Assembly: GCA_002298165.1 (NCBI GenBank)
Contig: DBMI01000096.1
Coordinates: forward strand, 1 to 6,280
Source: Desulfarculales bacterium UBA702
GTDB lineage: Bacteria > Desulfobacterota > Syntrophobacteria > Syntrophobacterales > Syntrophobacteraceae
DNA: 6,280 nt
Reading direction: 5' to 3'
Positions 1 to 6,183 of this stretch are shown here, piece by piece (positions within the stretch are counted from its first letter, which is position 1; each line of letters starts with the position of its first letter). Under the pieces are notes generated by a model. The model had not been told where the DNA came from and ran no database searches. It worked only from the letters and a program-made list of their open reading frames with translations. Made by a program: the position numbers and the translations under genes.

Positions 1-22
1 CCCAACACTCTCCAGTGTTGGG
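1..22 (-). terminator. Candidate terminator hairpin after the acuC-acuB operon
   Basis: A perfect 9-bp inverted repeat (CCCAACACT at 1-9, AGTGTTGGG at 14-22) encloses a 4-nt loop. It lies about 69 nt downstream of the acuB stop on the minus strand, so it could end that operon. Any T-run for minus-strand termination would fall left of position 1 and cannot be seen. On the plus strand the hairpin is followed by GGCTCGCTAATTT, which has no good T-run. Confidence 0.45.
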
Positions 23-90
23 GCTCGCTAATTTATCAGCCAATCGCGGCGAAATTCTCATTCACCGCTCAATCCAGCCCGCAGCCCGCC

Positions 91-765
91 TCACCTCTTC
101 GGCAACTGATCCAGCGTCCATTCCATAGGGTCGAGCAGATCGAAGCCGGACTCCTTTAGTTTTCTCTTCACGCGGGCCACGTTGCTCGTGAGAAGGTAAG
201 GAAAAACCAACCTTTTGTCCTCTTCAGAGTGCTTGGCAACGAGGATGCTTCCAAAGGAGACGCCTTCCTCTGAGATAGCGTCCACGATCTTTTTCATCTG
301 TCCCACCTTGTTCTCGACAATTATGCCGAGCAGCGCACCCGGTTCTTCCAGGCCGAGCACGTTTATAAAAGCGCGCATGAGGTCGCGGATCGAAATGATT
401 CCCTTGAGTTTTCCTTCCTGGTTTACAACGGGAAAGGCCCCTACTTTAATCTTCTTCATCAGTATCAGGGCATCCCCAAGTGTGTTTGAAGGTGAAATGC
501 TCACCGGGTCCCTCGTCATTATATCCTTTACCTTGAGCGCTGAAAGTCGTCTCTGTTCAGCCTTTATTTCGTCATCGGGCAGTGCACAGGATGGCTGAGC
601 GCTCCGGATATCCCGGTCGGTGACGATCCCCACCAGCTTGAAATCCTCAAGGACGACGGGCAGATGCCTTATCCCGTTTTTCTCCATGAGTTTTCGGGCC
701 TCTTCTATTCCGGCATCCGGGCCTATCGTTATGACGTTTTTGGTCATGGATTTGTTTATGAACAT
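91..765 (-). CDS. acuB: AcuB-like protein: CBS domain pair plus ACT-like domain
   Basis: This 224-residue soluble protein has CBS1 at about residues 1-56 (GIRHLPVV, then LVGIVTDRDIR), a charged linker at 57-75, CBS2 at about 76-135 (VKDIMTRDPVSI, then KLKGIISIRDLMRAF) and an ACT-like domain at about 140-212 beginning with PGALLGIIVENKVGQ. This order and length match Bacillus AcuB (about 214 aa). CBS pairs usually bind adenine nucleotides, and ACT domains often bind small ligands; the ligand here is unknown. The ATG at 765 is preferred because GGAGG lies 6 nt upstream; Met7 is an alternative without such support. The gene follows an acuC-like deacetylase by about 35 nt, so co-transcription is likely. 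In Bacillus, acuB belongs to the acetoin/acetate utilisation operon. A regulatory role in acetyl-CoA synthetase acetylation is an inference from family and context; a generic CBS-ACT regulator is the alternative. Confidence 0.88.
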   Translation of the reverse strand: MFINKSMTKNVITIGPDAGIEEARKLMEKNGIRHLPVVLEDFKLVGIVTDRDIRSAQPSCALPDDEIKAEQRRLSALKVKDIMTRDPVSISPSNTLGDALILMKKIKVGAFPVVNQEGKLKGIISIRDLMRAFINVLGLEEPGALLGIIVENKVGQMKKIVDAISEEGVSFGSILVAKHSEEDKRLVFPYLLTSNVARVKRKLKESGFDLLDPMEWTLDQLPKR

Positions 766-771
766 ATCGTC

Positions 772-776
772 CCTCC
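772..776 (-). promoter_or_regulatory. Ribosome binding site of acuB
   Basis: Read on the minus strand this is GGAGG followed by GACGAT and then ATG, a 6-nt spacing. It fixes the acuB start at 765 and sits in the short acuC-acuB gap, which has no room for a terminator. Confidence 0.75.
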
Positions 777-800
777 AAGATAGGTAATCGCGCTTTTCGG

Positions 801-1751
801 CTATTCACCGAGGAGTATCCGAACGTGATTCCTGACCAGTTCCGGAAGCACTTTGAGGCAGTAGCCCCCTTCGAGTATGGAGATGATGCGCTTGTCCGAA
901 TGGCGTTCAGCGATCTCTACGACTTTTTGAGCAATCCATGAAAAACATTGGGTTGAAAGTTTGATCCCGGACATATCGTCTTCGACATGGCCGTCAAAAC
1001 CGGCCGATAAAAGCATCACTTGCGGCCGGAAGTCCTCGATCGCGGGAAGCAGGTCCTTGCGGACCTTTCTCTTGAATTCCTCGTCCCCTTCACCAGGAAG
1101 CATCGTCGAGTTGATTGTGGTCCCGAAACCGGGCCCCGATCCTTTCTCGAACTCAGTTCCAGTCCCGGGGTATGCGAACGATGGATGTTCGTGAATCGAG
1201 TAATAGAAAACACCAGGATCTCTTTCGAAAATCAACTGTGTCCCATTACCGTGATGGACATCAAAATCTATAATGCCGATCCGATCGATTTTCCATTCGG
1301 CCTGCAAATATCTTGCGGCTATAGCGATATTGTTGAAGTAGCAGAAGCCGAGCGCCTTGTTCGGCTCAGCGTGGTGTCCAGGCGGTCTGACAGCGCAAAA
1401 AACGTTGTCGACCTTGCCCTCCATAACGTAGTTTACGCTGTTCAAAATCCCCCCTACGGCCAGCACTGCCGTATCGAAGGTCTCCGGGCTGAGCTGGTTA
1501 TCGGGGCTGTCCAGTTCGCCCATATCGAGCAGGGAAGCCTCCTCGACCCTGAACACATGGCGGGGGGAGTGGACCTTCTCGATCCATTTCATCTTTGCGG
1601 GTGTTGCTGGGATCCGAACGAGTTTCGGGAGAACTCCATCCTCGTCGAGTCCGCGATAGATGGCCACAAGTCGATCCGGACACTCGGGATGCTCCGGTCC
1701 CGTCTTGTGCAGGAGAAATCTTTCATCGTAAAGAAGGCCCGTTGTTCTCAT
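801..1751 (-). CDS. acuC: AcuC-like histone deacetylase-family Zn-dependent deacetylase
   Basis: This 316-residue cytoplasmic enzyme of the arginase/histone deacetylase fold removes acetyl groups, most likely from lysines of target proteins. The catalytic set is complete: RPPGHHAE at 122-129 (H126/H127 charge-relay pair), DFDVHHGNGT at 162-171 (zinc ligands D164 and H166), SAGFDGH at 249-255 (third zinc ligand D253) and LEGGY at 293-297 (transition-state Tyr297). The N-terminal GPEHPECPDRL motif is typical of the family. Aligned by eye to human HDAC8, the residue seven after D253 is Met260, as in HDAC8 (Met274), not the Glu that marks the polyamine deacetylase HDAC10; this favours a protein-lysine substrate. 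It is somewhat shorter than Bacillus AcuC (about 387 aa) but has no missing motif. The ATG at 1751 has AGGG about 6 nt upstream. It is the first gene of a likely operon with acuB. By analogy acetyl-CoA synthetase may be the substrate, but no such gene is in the window. No convincing promoter was seen upstream. Confidence 0.93.
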   Translation of the reverse strand: MRTTGLLYDERFLLHKTGPEHPECPDRLVAIYRGLDEDGVLPKLVRIPATPAKMKWIEKVHSPRHVFRVEEASLLDMGELDSPDNQLSPETFDTAVLAVGGILNSVNYVMEGKVDNVFCAVRPPGHHAEPNKALGFCYFNNIAIAARYLQAEWKIDRIGIIDFDVHHGNGTQLIFERDPGVFYYSIHEHPSFAYPGTGTEFEKGSGPGFGTTINSTMLPGEGDEEFKRKVRKDLLPAIEDFRPQVMLLSAGFDGHVEDDMSGIKLSTQCFSWIAQKVVEIAERHSDKRIISILEGGYCLKVLPELVRNHVRILLGE

Positions 1752-1912
1752 CGCTTTCCCTAAAAGCTAAAAAGCTGCCGGGGAACGAATCTTCGCGGCA
1801 ACTTGAACAAGCTTGATAAGAAGAGTGCTCGCATGAGGATTAAATAGCAGTGCGGTCCAGGGACAGGGGCATAGCGGCGATACTGTTGGCTCTTAATAAC
1901 TCACATCAAGCC

Positions 1913-2081
1913 GGTGTGGCAAATTAATTCCGCTTTGGGCTGAGGGTTTGTTGGTTGGATAAGCTGGCGTGCTTAAAAATGAGCGAAACCCAATTTTCCG
2001 GTTTCGCAGTTGCCGGAATTTTGGGTTTCGCTGGCTTTACATTTTAAGTCACTGTGACCTTCTTGGAGACCTTGCCACACC
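1913..2081. repeat. 10-bp inverted repeat bracketing the terminator hairpin
   Basis: GGTGTGGCAA at 1913-1922 is the exact reverse complement of TTGCCACACC at 2072-2081. The span is 169 bp with the 20-bp hairpin inside. The sequences just inside the two ends do not match each other, and no target-site duplication is evident. It may be a remnant of a small non-autonomous element or a chance match. Confidence 0.3.
1975..2032 (-). terminator. Rho-independent terminator of mltD
   Basis: Inverted arms at 1982-2001 and 2013-2032 match at 18 of 20 positions (two adjacent mismatches in the middle) around an 11-nt loop. On the minus strand the hairpin is followed by CA and then five Ts (positions 1979-1975), as expected for intrinsic termination about 80 nt after the mltD stop. 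On the plus side there is no T-run, so it appears directional. The arms are unusually long for a simple terminator, and their AGCGAAACCC ends resemble the repeat at the right edge of the window, so it may derive from a palindromic repeat. Confidence 0.7.
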
Positions 2082-2112
2082 ATTATTTCTCGTTCTGCCG
2101 AGGGGGCCCTTA

Positions 2113-3375
2113 TTAGGGGATCCGTATTTTCTGCCCCGGCGACAGGTCACCTGATTTGAGTTTGTTGGCCGATTTCAGGGATTGGACATCGACCTTGTAC
2201 TGTCGCGCTATGCTTGACAGGCTGTCTCCCTTTTTGACCGTATGCACCTGGGCTTTTACCGCCTTTGCCGGCTGGGAATTAGTGCTCTGAGCCTTAACCG
2301 GCGTGATTTTCAGCGGTTCGGGATCAGGCTCGAGCTCCTCCCTCTGGACTGCCGGCCCGGTTGCGGAGACTGTCTGCTCCTGCACGTTGCCCCTGAAGTT
2401 CGCTTCAAACACCTTGCCGTAACCATTAGGTAATTTAATTTCCTGACGTCCAGCCGGGATATCCTCGGATCGGAAAACCGGATTTAATCTTTTGAATTCA
2501 CGATATGTTATGCCCGCGGTGTTTGCGGCTGCCTGAATGGAAAGCGGTTTGGAAAGGGTGACGCTAACCCGGTCGAGCTTTAATTCCTGGTATCCCCATC
2601 CCTTGGGGAGATCGTAGCCATACTGGTTGGGATTGCCGAGCACCGCTTTGATTGCAAGAATTCGCATAACGTAGCGTTCGGTTTCCTGCGGCAGTTTCAT
2701 ATGAAAATAATCCCGGGTGCCCTGGGAAATCGAGCAGTCCTGTATCCGTTTTTCGCCGCAGTTGTAAGACGCTATTGCCAGCGCCCAGTTTCTGTACTTC
2801 TTGTAAAGGTCGTTAAGGTAGAGGAAGGCACTGTCGGTTGAGCGCTCGAAGTCGTATCGCTTGTCAACGGACCCCCTCTGCTCCAGTCCGTAAGCCGAGC
2901 CGGTGCTCGGCATGAATTGCCACGGCCCGGCTGCCCCCTTTGGAGAACAGACGTTGGAAACCAGGTCGCTTTCGACTATAGCTACCCATTTCAAATCGTC
3001 AGGCAGGTTCATTTGCCGCAGGCGCTCTTCGATCATGGGAAACCAGCGCTCCATGCGCTTGAGCCAGAGGTAAACCTGGGCGTGGTTGTAGACGATCAGG
3101 GTAAATTCCTTGTCAAAGCGCTCGTAAACTTCCTGAATATGGAGGGGAACCGGTTCGCCGCAAAGATCGATATTGCTGGGTGCCGGGAAGTAGGGGGCCT
3201 GAATTGGAAAATTCGATATAGACCGGACCTGGTGAACCTGCTTTTCCGAGGAACTGGCGGACTCCGTCGTCTTGGGCGTCTCGGTTTGAAAAGAAGCGCA
3301 ACCGTAGCTTACAGCAAGCAGACATACCAAAGCAAAAATTCCCCCAAGCCTAAATGACTCAATCCTGCCTTTCAT
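2113..3375 (-). CDS. mltD: MltD-type membrane-bound lytic murein transglycosylase, SLT plus LysM
   Basis: The 420-residue product cleaves peptidoglycan glycan strands to 1,6-anhydro-muropeptides in the periplasm. Residues 8-26 form a hydrophobic signal with a possible lipobox ending SYG-Cys26 (weak, because -3 is Ser), so lipoprotein anchoring is likely. The SLT domain spans about 115-220: catalytic Glu135 in AIVESDL, then GAAGPWQFMPSTG (147-159), then ASYNCGE (202-208) in place of the common AYNAGE. A degenerate LysM-like stretch lies at about 271-321, then a Pro/Glu-rich linker, then a clear C-terminal LysM at 377-420 (HTVKKGDSLSSIARQYKV). E. coli MltD is about 452 aa with Glu125 catalytic, a close match. 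The frame is open to an ATG at 3462, but the ATG at 3375 is preferred: AGGGG lies 7 nt upstream, and it places the signal peptide at the N-terminus. Cys143, Cys206 and Cys214 in the SLT domain could form a disulfide. It is a single transcription unit, divergent from the HD-GYP gene and followed by a terminator. Confidence 0.92.
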   Translation of the reverse strand: MKGRIESFRLGGIFALVCLLAVSYGCASFQTETPKTTESASSSEKQVHQVRSISNFPIQAPYFPAPSNIDLCGEPVPLHIQEVYERFDKEFTLIVYNHAQVYLWLKRMERWFPMIEERLRQMNLPDDLKWVAIVESDLVSNVCSPKGAAGPWQFMPSTGSAYGLEQRGSVDKRYDFERSTDSAFLYLNDLYKKYRNWALAIASYNCGEKRIQDCSISQGTRDYFHMKLPQETERYVMRILAIKAVLGNPNQYGYDLPKGWGYQELKLDRVSVTLSKPLSIQAAANTAGITYREFKRLNPVFRSEDIPAGRQEIKLPNGYGKVFEANFRGNVQEQTVSATGPAVQREELEPDPEPLKITPVKAQSTNSQPAKAVKAQVHTVKKGDSLSSIARQYKVDVQSLKSANKLKSGDLSPGQKIRIP

Positions 3376-3382
3376 TGCTAAG

Positions 3383-3387
3383 CCCCT
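3383..3387 (-). promoter_or_regulatory. Ribosome binding site deciding the mltD start
   Basis: On the minus strand AGGGG is followed by CTTAGCA and then ATG at 3375. The upstream in-frame ATG at 3399 lacks a comparable purine-rich site, and a start at 3462 would bury the signal peptide 37 residues into the protein. Confidence 0.65.
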
Positions 3388-3537
3388 GCTTTCTTTCATG
3401 TTAATGAATGCAATTGTAATTCCTGACCGTATCCCCCGCATAAAGCTGGAACTGCCAACCAATACATCACCATCGCCTCCATGTCCAGTCGGAAGAGAGA
3501 ATAGGGAGTCGGAGTGGGGAGCGCGGAAATTTGATGC

Positions 3538-3551
3538 AAGTTCGAGAACTT
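3538..3551. promoter_or_regulatory. Perfect 6+2+6 dyad, possible operator
   Basis: AAGTTC and GAACTT are exact inverted copies separated by GA. The site lies 12 nt before a TATTAT hexamer at 3563-3568, about 185 nt upstream of the HD-GYP start. A two-base loop makes it a poor RNA hairpin, so a DNA-binding site is more plausible. The regulator is unknown. Confidence 0.25.
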
Positions 3552-3722
3552 TTTGCCGATAGTATTATGTAGTCCTCATTTTTACATGGCCGGGATCTAA
3601 TCGGATGTGTGACATAAGCCTGATTGCGCGGGGAGAATGATCATTTAATTCTGTTATTCCCGAATCTAAAACAGCTTGCAGCTGATTACGCGATGAATTC
3701 CCTTCGTGCGACAGCTCATATT

Positions 3723-3728
3723 GAAAGG
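3723..3728 (+). promoter_or_regulatory. Ribosome binding site supporting a TTG start
   Basis: GAAAGG ends 8 nt before the TTG at 3737. An in-frame TGA stop at 3722-3724 overlaps it, so no longer start is possible. The site and the stop together make TTG 3737 the earliest usable start. Confidence 0.6.
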
Positions 3729-3736
3729 TATTCCAA

Positions 3737-5389
3737 TTGGGAACCCTCCAAATTGAGGCTGATTGTTTCTTTAGTCCGGATGCCGACCTGCCTGGATTTG
3801 TCCCCGTGAAGGTCCGTTCACTTTTCAAGGGCGTCGCACTGCCCTGTGATTTCTATTTCCCTTCACTTTTTGAGAGCGAAGAGGAGATTCGGCCCGACAA
3901 AGTACTAATCGGGGGTGAAATATTCACCGAAGAAAATGATCGCACTCTTAGCAATGAAAACGTTGACCTGCTCTATATAGCACCTCAGGATGAGGCACAA
4001 TTCCTTAAATATCTGACTTCTCGGACTCGAGAGGCCATCAAATCCAAAGAAGTAGAAGGTGAGAAGAAAACACAGTTCCTCTATGACAGCCTGGAAGCTC
4101 TTATCCAAAAGGTCTTCCGTGAGAGCCTGAGCGATTCAAGCATTCTGCTGGGGAAAGCTATCATCGAGGATTTTGTTGACCACATTTCCAACTCGGAGAC
4201 CAGCGCGACCAGCCTTCTAAGCCTATTCTCGAGGGATTATTACACCTTCAGTCATTGTGCCCAGATGGCCACACTTGGGATGTCCTTCTGCAGCTTCCTG
4301 GGCTGGAACAAGCCGGAAATAGAGGATTTCGGCATTGGAAGCCTCTTTCATGATTTCGGAAAAAGCCTGATCAATGAAGAAATTCTGAATAAACCCGGAA
4401 AGCTCGACCTCAAGGAGCTGGACATCATCAGGCAGCACCCCGTTGCTGGCTATCAGCAGCTTAAAAAAACAGAATGCCTTAGCAAAGACCAACTCTACAT
4501 TGTCCTCTATCATCATGAAGCCGCTGATGGGTCGGGGTATCCGGACGGGCTTTCGGGCGATGGCATACCGCTCTATGCCAGGGTGGCTCACATCGTTGAT
4601 GTATTTGACGCCCTGACCTCTCACCGGACATACAAAAAAGCAATGTCACCGCCAGATGCCCTTGCTCTCATGAAGACCGAGATGCTCGGGTCATTTGATG
4701 AAGAACTGCTAACCGAGTTCACAAATTTTCTTCAGAAAAAACCGAGTGCCTCCCGTGGCGATTGGGACAAGGAGATCAAGGCTGGGCTGGGTACTCCGAT
4801 ACTGGTCCAGTTTGAGCCTCTGGCAAAAAAAATGAGGTCCTTTCTCGTCGGAATGGAACTCAACCAGTATATTATTTTGAGGCTCTGTGACTCTTCCAGG
4901 ATGGGTAAGCTGCGTCCCGGCATGCCCCTGATCGTGCGATATATATATGCAGGCGAGGCCTACGGGTTTAAGGGAGTGGTCTGGGAAACCGTTTACGAAC
5001 CTCCACTGGTAGTTTGCAGGTATCCCAAGCAGGTTGAAAAACTCAATCTTCGCTGCGAGTTGAGGCTGGAATGTTTTCTGCCGGCGGAAATAGAAATCGG
5101 AGAGAAAACGACCCGATGCGTATTGGCGGACGTCAGTTACAAAGGGTGCCGAATCAGCATCAAGGATGATGCGACAGATATATTGCCATTTATTGAAAAG
5201 GATAAAGCAATCCTGATAAGCGCCAACCTTCCTGGGAGAAATGAACCTGCCAGCCTGCCGGGCTGGATAAGAAATGTTGAAAAAACAGGCGAGGGCAGCA
5301 GTCTTGGAATCCAGTTCGGCGAGCTTTCAAAAGAGAGCGCCGGGCAATGGAGAGCATTCATTGATGACATGATAGAGGTAGCAAGGTGA
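3737..5389 (+). CDS. HD-GYP cyclic-di-GMP phosphodiesterase fused to YcgR-N-like and PilZ domains
   Basis: This 550-residue, apparently cytoplasmic protein should hydrolyse cyclic di-GMP and also bind it. Residues about 20-100 form a conserved-looking N-terminal domain (FVPVKVRSLF, LLYIAPQDEAQFLKYL). The HD-GYP domain spans about 160-335: H173, HDFGK with H205/D206/K209, H234, H259/H260, the DGSGYP signature (G267-Y268-P269) and D288. The residue four before H173 is Tyr169 rather than the Glu that supplies a third-metal ligand in the Persephonella enzyme, suggesting a two-metal centre. Residues about 350-435 resemble the YcgR N-terminal domain (TPILVQFE, then VVCRYPKQVEKLNLR). The PilZ domain (about 435-550) has R439xxxR443 and D465xSxxG470, the c-di-GMP-binding motifs. 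There is no GGDEF domain, membrane segment or receiver domain. The start is TTG at 3737, with GAAAGG 8 nt upstream and an in-frame stop directly before it. It is transcribed alone, divergent from mltD and convergent with the PAP2 gene. Output may be motility, biofilm or adhesion; the target is not evident. Confidence 0.93.
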   Translation: MGTLQIEADCFFSPDADLPGFVPVKVRSLFKGVALPCDFYFPSLFESEEEIRPDKVLIGGEIFTEENDRTLSNENVDLLYIAPQDEAQFLKYLTSRTREAIKSKEVEGEKKTQFLYDSLEALIQKVFRESLSDSSILLGKAIIEDFVDHISNSETSATSLLSLFSRDYYTFSHCAQMATLGMSFCSFLGWNKPEIEDFGIGSLFHDFGKSLINEEILNKPGKLDLKELDIIRQHPVAGYQQLKKTECLSKDQLYIVLYHHEAADGSGYPDGLSGDGIPLYARVAHIVDVFDALTSHRTYKKAMSPPDALALMKTEMLGSFDEELLTEFTNFLQKKPSASRGDWDKEIKAGLGTPILVQFEPLAKKMRSFLVGMELNQYIILRLCDSSRMGKLRPGMPLIVRYIYAGEAYGFKGVVWETVYEPPLVVCRYPKQVEKLNLRCELRLECFLPAEIEIGEKTTRCVLADVSYKGCRISIKDDATDILPFIEKDKAILISANLPGRNEPASLPGWIRNVEKTGEGSSLGIQFGELSKESAGQWRAFIDDMIEVAR

Positions 5390-5486
5390 GATTCCCGGAT
5401 TTTGTTCTTGAAGCTCCGCCGGTCAGCCGTCTTTGCCGTTAATCCGCGGCGCTTTAGCTAAAAGTGAGATATTGCCCGCAATTAGA

Positions 5487-6137
5487 TTACCCTGCATCAT
5501 ATTTCCCATCCTCTTGTTTGCCCCTGTCCCTTAAAAACCGGTTCATAGAAAAACCGAGGATGACTCCTGTCAAAACGTCCAGGATATGATGCTGGTGAGT
5601 GAGCAAAGTAGAGCCGACAAGCACTATCCCCCAGGCAAACATCAGGCCCGCCGTCAGTGGCCGCAGCTTTATCCACACAGCCTGTATTATGACAATTGTC
5701 AGGGTAACGTGAAGTGACGGCAACATGTTATAACGTCCGGCAACTACCGATGTGACTTTTGTAATCCAGCTGATCTCATTTTCGGGCAGAGGCGGGTAGC
5801 CATTTCTGAAGGGAAAAATCAGAAATACAATTCCTGCCAAAGCTATGCACGCCGTCATCCTTCTCGTTAATAGCCGGATCTCATGCGGCTTGTTATGGAG
5901 AATGACAGCCACCAATAGATATAGAGGAAATACGCTGTAATAGACCGGATAAAAGATTGGCAGAAATGGTATGTTCTTTTCCCATCCGAAATTTACAGCC
6001 TTGGGCGAACTTCTGAAGGCGGTGATTATATCGGTACCATAGAATACCAGTGCAAAAACTATGGTCAGGCGGGCTGTTTGAGCCAGGAAGACCCTCACTG
6101 CGGGATCCTTGATTATTTTATCGGCCCGGTCCTGCAT
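5487..6137 (-). CDS. Integral membrane PAP2-family (PAP2_3, Aur1-like) phosphatase or phosphotransferase
   Basis: This 216-residue inner-membrane protein has about six hydrophobic segments (roughly 20-40, 58-80, 94-110, 140-156, 160-178 and 185-198). PAP2 signatures are present: YNMLPSLHVT (PSLH at 140-143, H143) and S176-T-L-L-T-H-Q-H183-H-I-L-D187, giving the catalytic HxxxD. The Arg expected after Ser in the classic SRxxxxxHxxxD motif is Thr177, and the KxxxxxxRP motif is absent. Both features are typical of the PAP2_3 branch, which includes fungal inositol phosphorylceramide synthase Aur1. Likely substrates are lipid phosphates or phosphoinositol/phospho-headgroup lipids on the outer face of the membrane; the exact substrate cannot be told. 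The ATG at 6137 is the only ATG near the N-terminus, but no good Shine-Dalgarno precedes it, and the frame stays open only to about 6170. The gene converges on the HD-GYP gene with a 97-nt gap and lies 47 nt downstream of a palindromic repeat. Confidence 0.85.
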   Translation of the reverse strand: MQDRADKIIKDPAVRVFLAQTARLTIVFALVFYGTDIITAFRSSPKAVNFGWEKNIPFLPIFYPVYYSVFPLYLLVAVILHNKPHEIRLLTRRMTACIALAGIVFLIFPFRNGYPPLPENEISWITKVTSVVAGRYNMLPSLHVTLTIVIIQAVWIKLRPLTAGLMFAWGIVLVGSTLLTHQHHILDVLTGVILGFSMNRFLRDRGKQEDGKYDAG

Positions 6138-6183
6138 AACAGTAAATTCGGCTCTAATACCAGTTCGCGTTCAGGATTGAAGT

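Larger units (their letters stand above)
1752..2112. other. Gene-free spacer between acuC start and mltD stop
   Basis: This 361-nt stretch separates two minus-strand genes. It holds the strong hairpin/terminator at 1975-2032, a 10-bp inverted repeat (GGTGTGGCAA at 1913-1922 and TTGCCACACC at 2072-2081) that brackets it, and a small dyad GTCAC-T-GTGAC at 2048-2058. The acuC promoter should lie between about 1760 and 1970 on the minus strand. A weak TTTAAT -10-like hexamer around 1840 has no acceptable -35, so no promoter is called. No credible short coding region was seen. Confidence 0.6.
3376..3736. other. Divergent intergenic region between mltD and the HD-GYP gene
   Basis: This 361-nt spacer should contain promoters for both flanking genes. 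On the minus strand TACAAT at 3418-3413 is a fair -10 for mltD, but the -35 position is poor. On the plus strand TATTAT at 3563-3568 is a possible -10, with the dyad AAGTTC-GA-GAACTT (3538-3551) lying over its -35 region. Further short palindromes are AATGATCATT (3636-3645) and CAGCT-TGC-AGCTG (3672-3684). None matches an operator I can name. Short reading frames here overlap the real genes and show no protein-like character. Confidence 0.45.

Noticed and set aside
1020..1763. Long open frame on the plus strand (247 codons) opposite acuC
   Set aside because: It lies wholly antisense to a gene with every HDAC catalytic motif, and its translation shows no domain-like pattern. It reflects the codon bias of the real gene.
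1860..1870. GGGACAGGGGC shared in inverted form with positions near 5520-5530
   Set aside because: The second copy is coding sequence for the PAP2 C-terminus (Arg-Asp-Arg-Gly). There is no extended similarity, so it is probably chance.
2917..3357. Plus-strand open frame of 146 codons opposite mltD
   Set aside because: It is antisense to the SLT and signal-peptide coding region and has no recognisable protein features.
3376..3462. Longer mltD N-terminus starting at 3462
   Set aside because: The first 29 residues would precede the signal peptide, and AGGGG supports the internal ATG at 3375.
3607..3625. CRP-like half site TGTGA
   Set aside because: The TCACA partner half at the proper spacing is missing.
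4223..4624. Minus-strand open frame of 133 codons inside the HD-GYP gene
   Set aside because: It is antisense to the conserved HD-GYP core, whose motifs are intact on the plus strand.
5390..5486. Possible bidirectional terminator between the convergent HD-GYP and PAP2 genes
   Set aside because: Only a 5-bp CGCCG/CGGCG pairing with a 25-nt loop and a TTTAGCTAAA palindrome were found, with no stable hairpin followed by a T-run on either strand.
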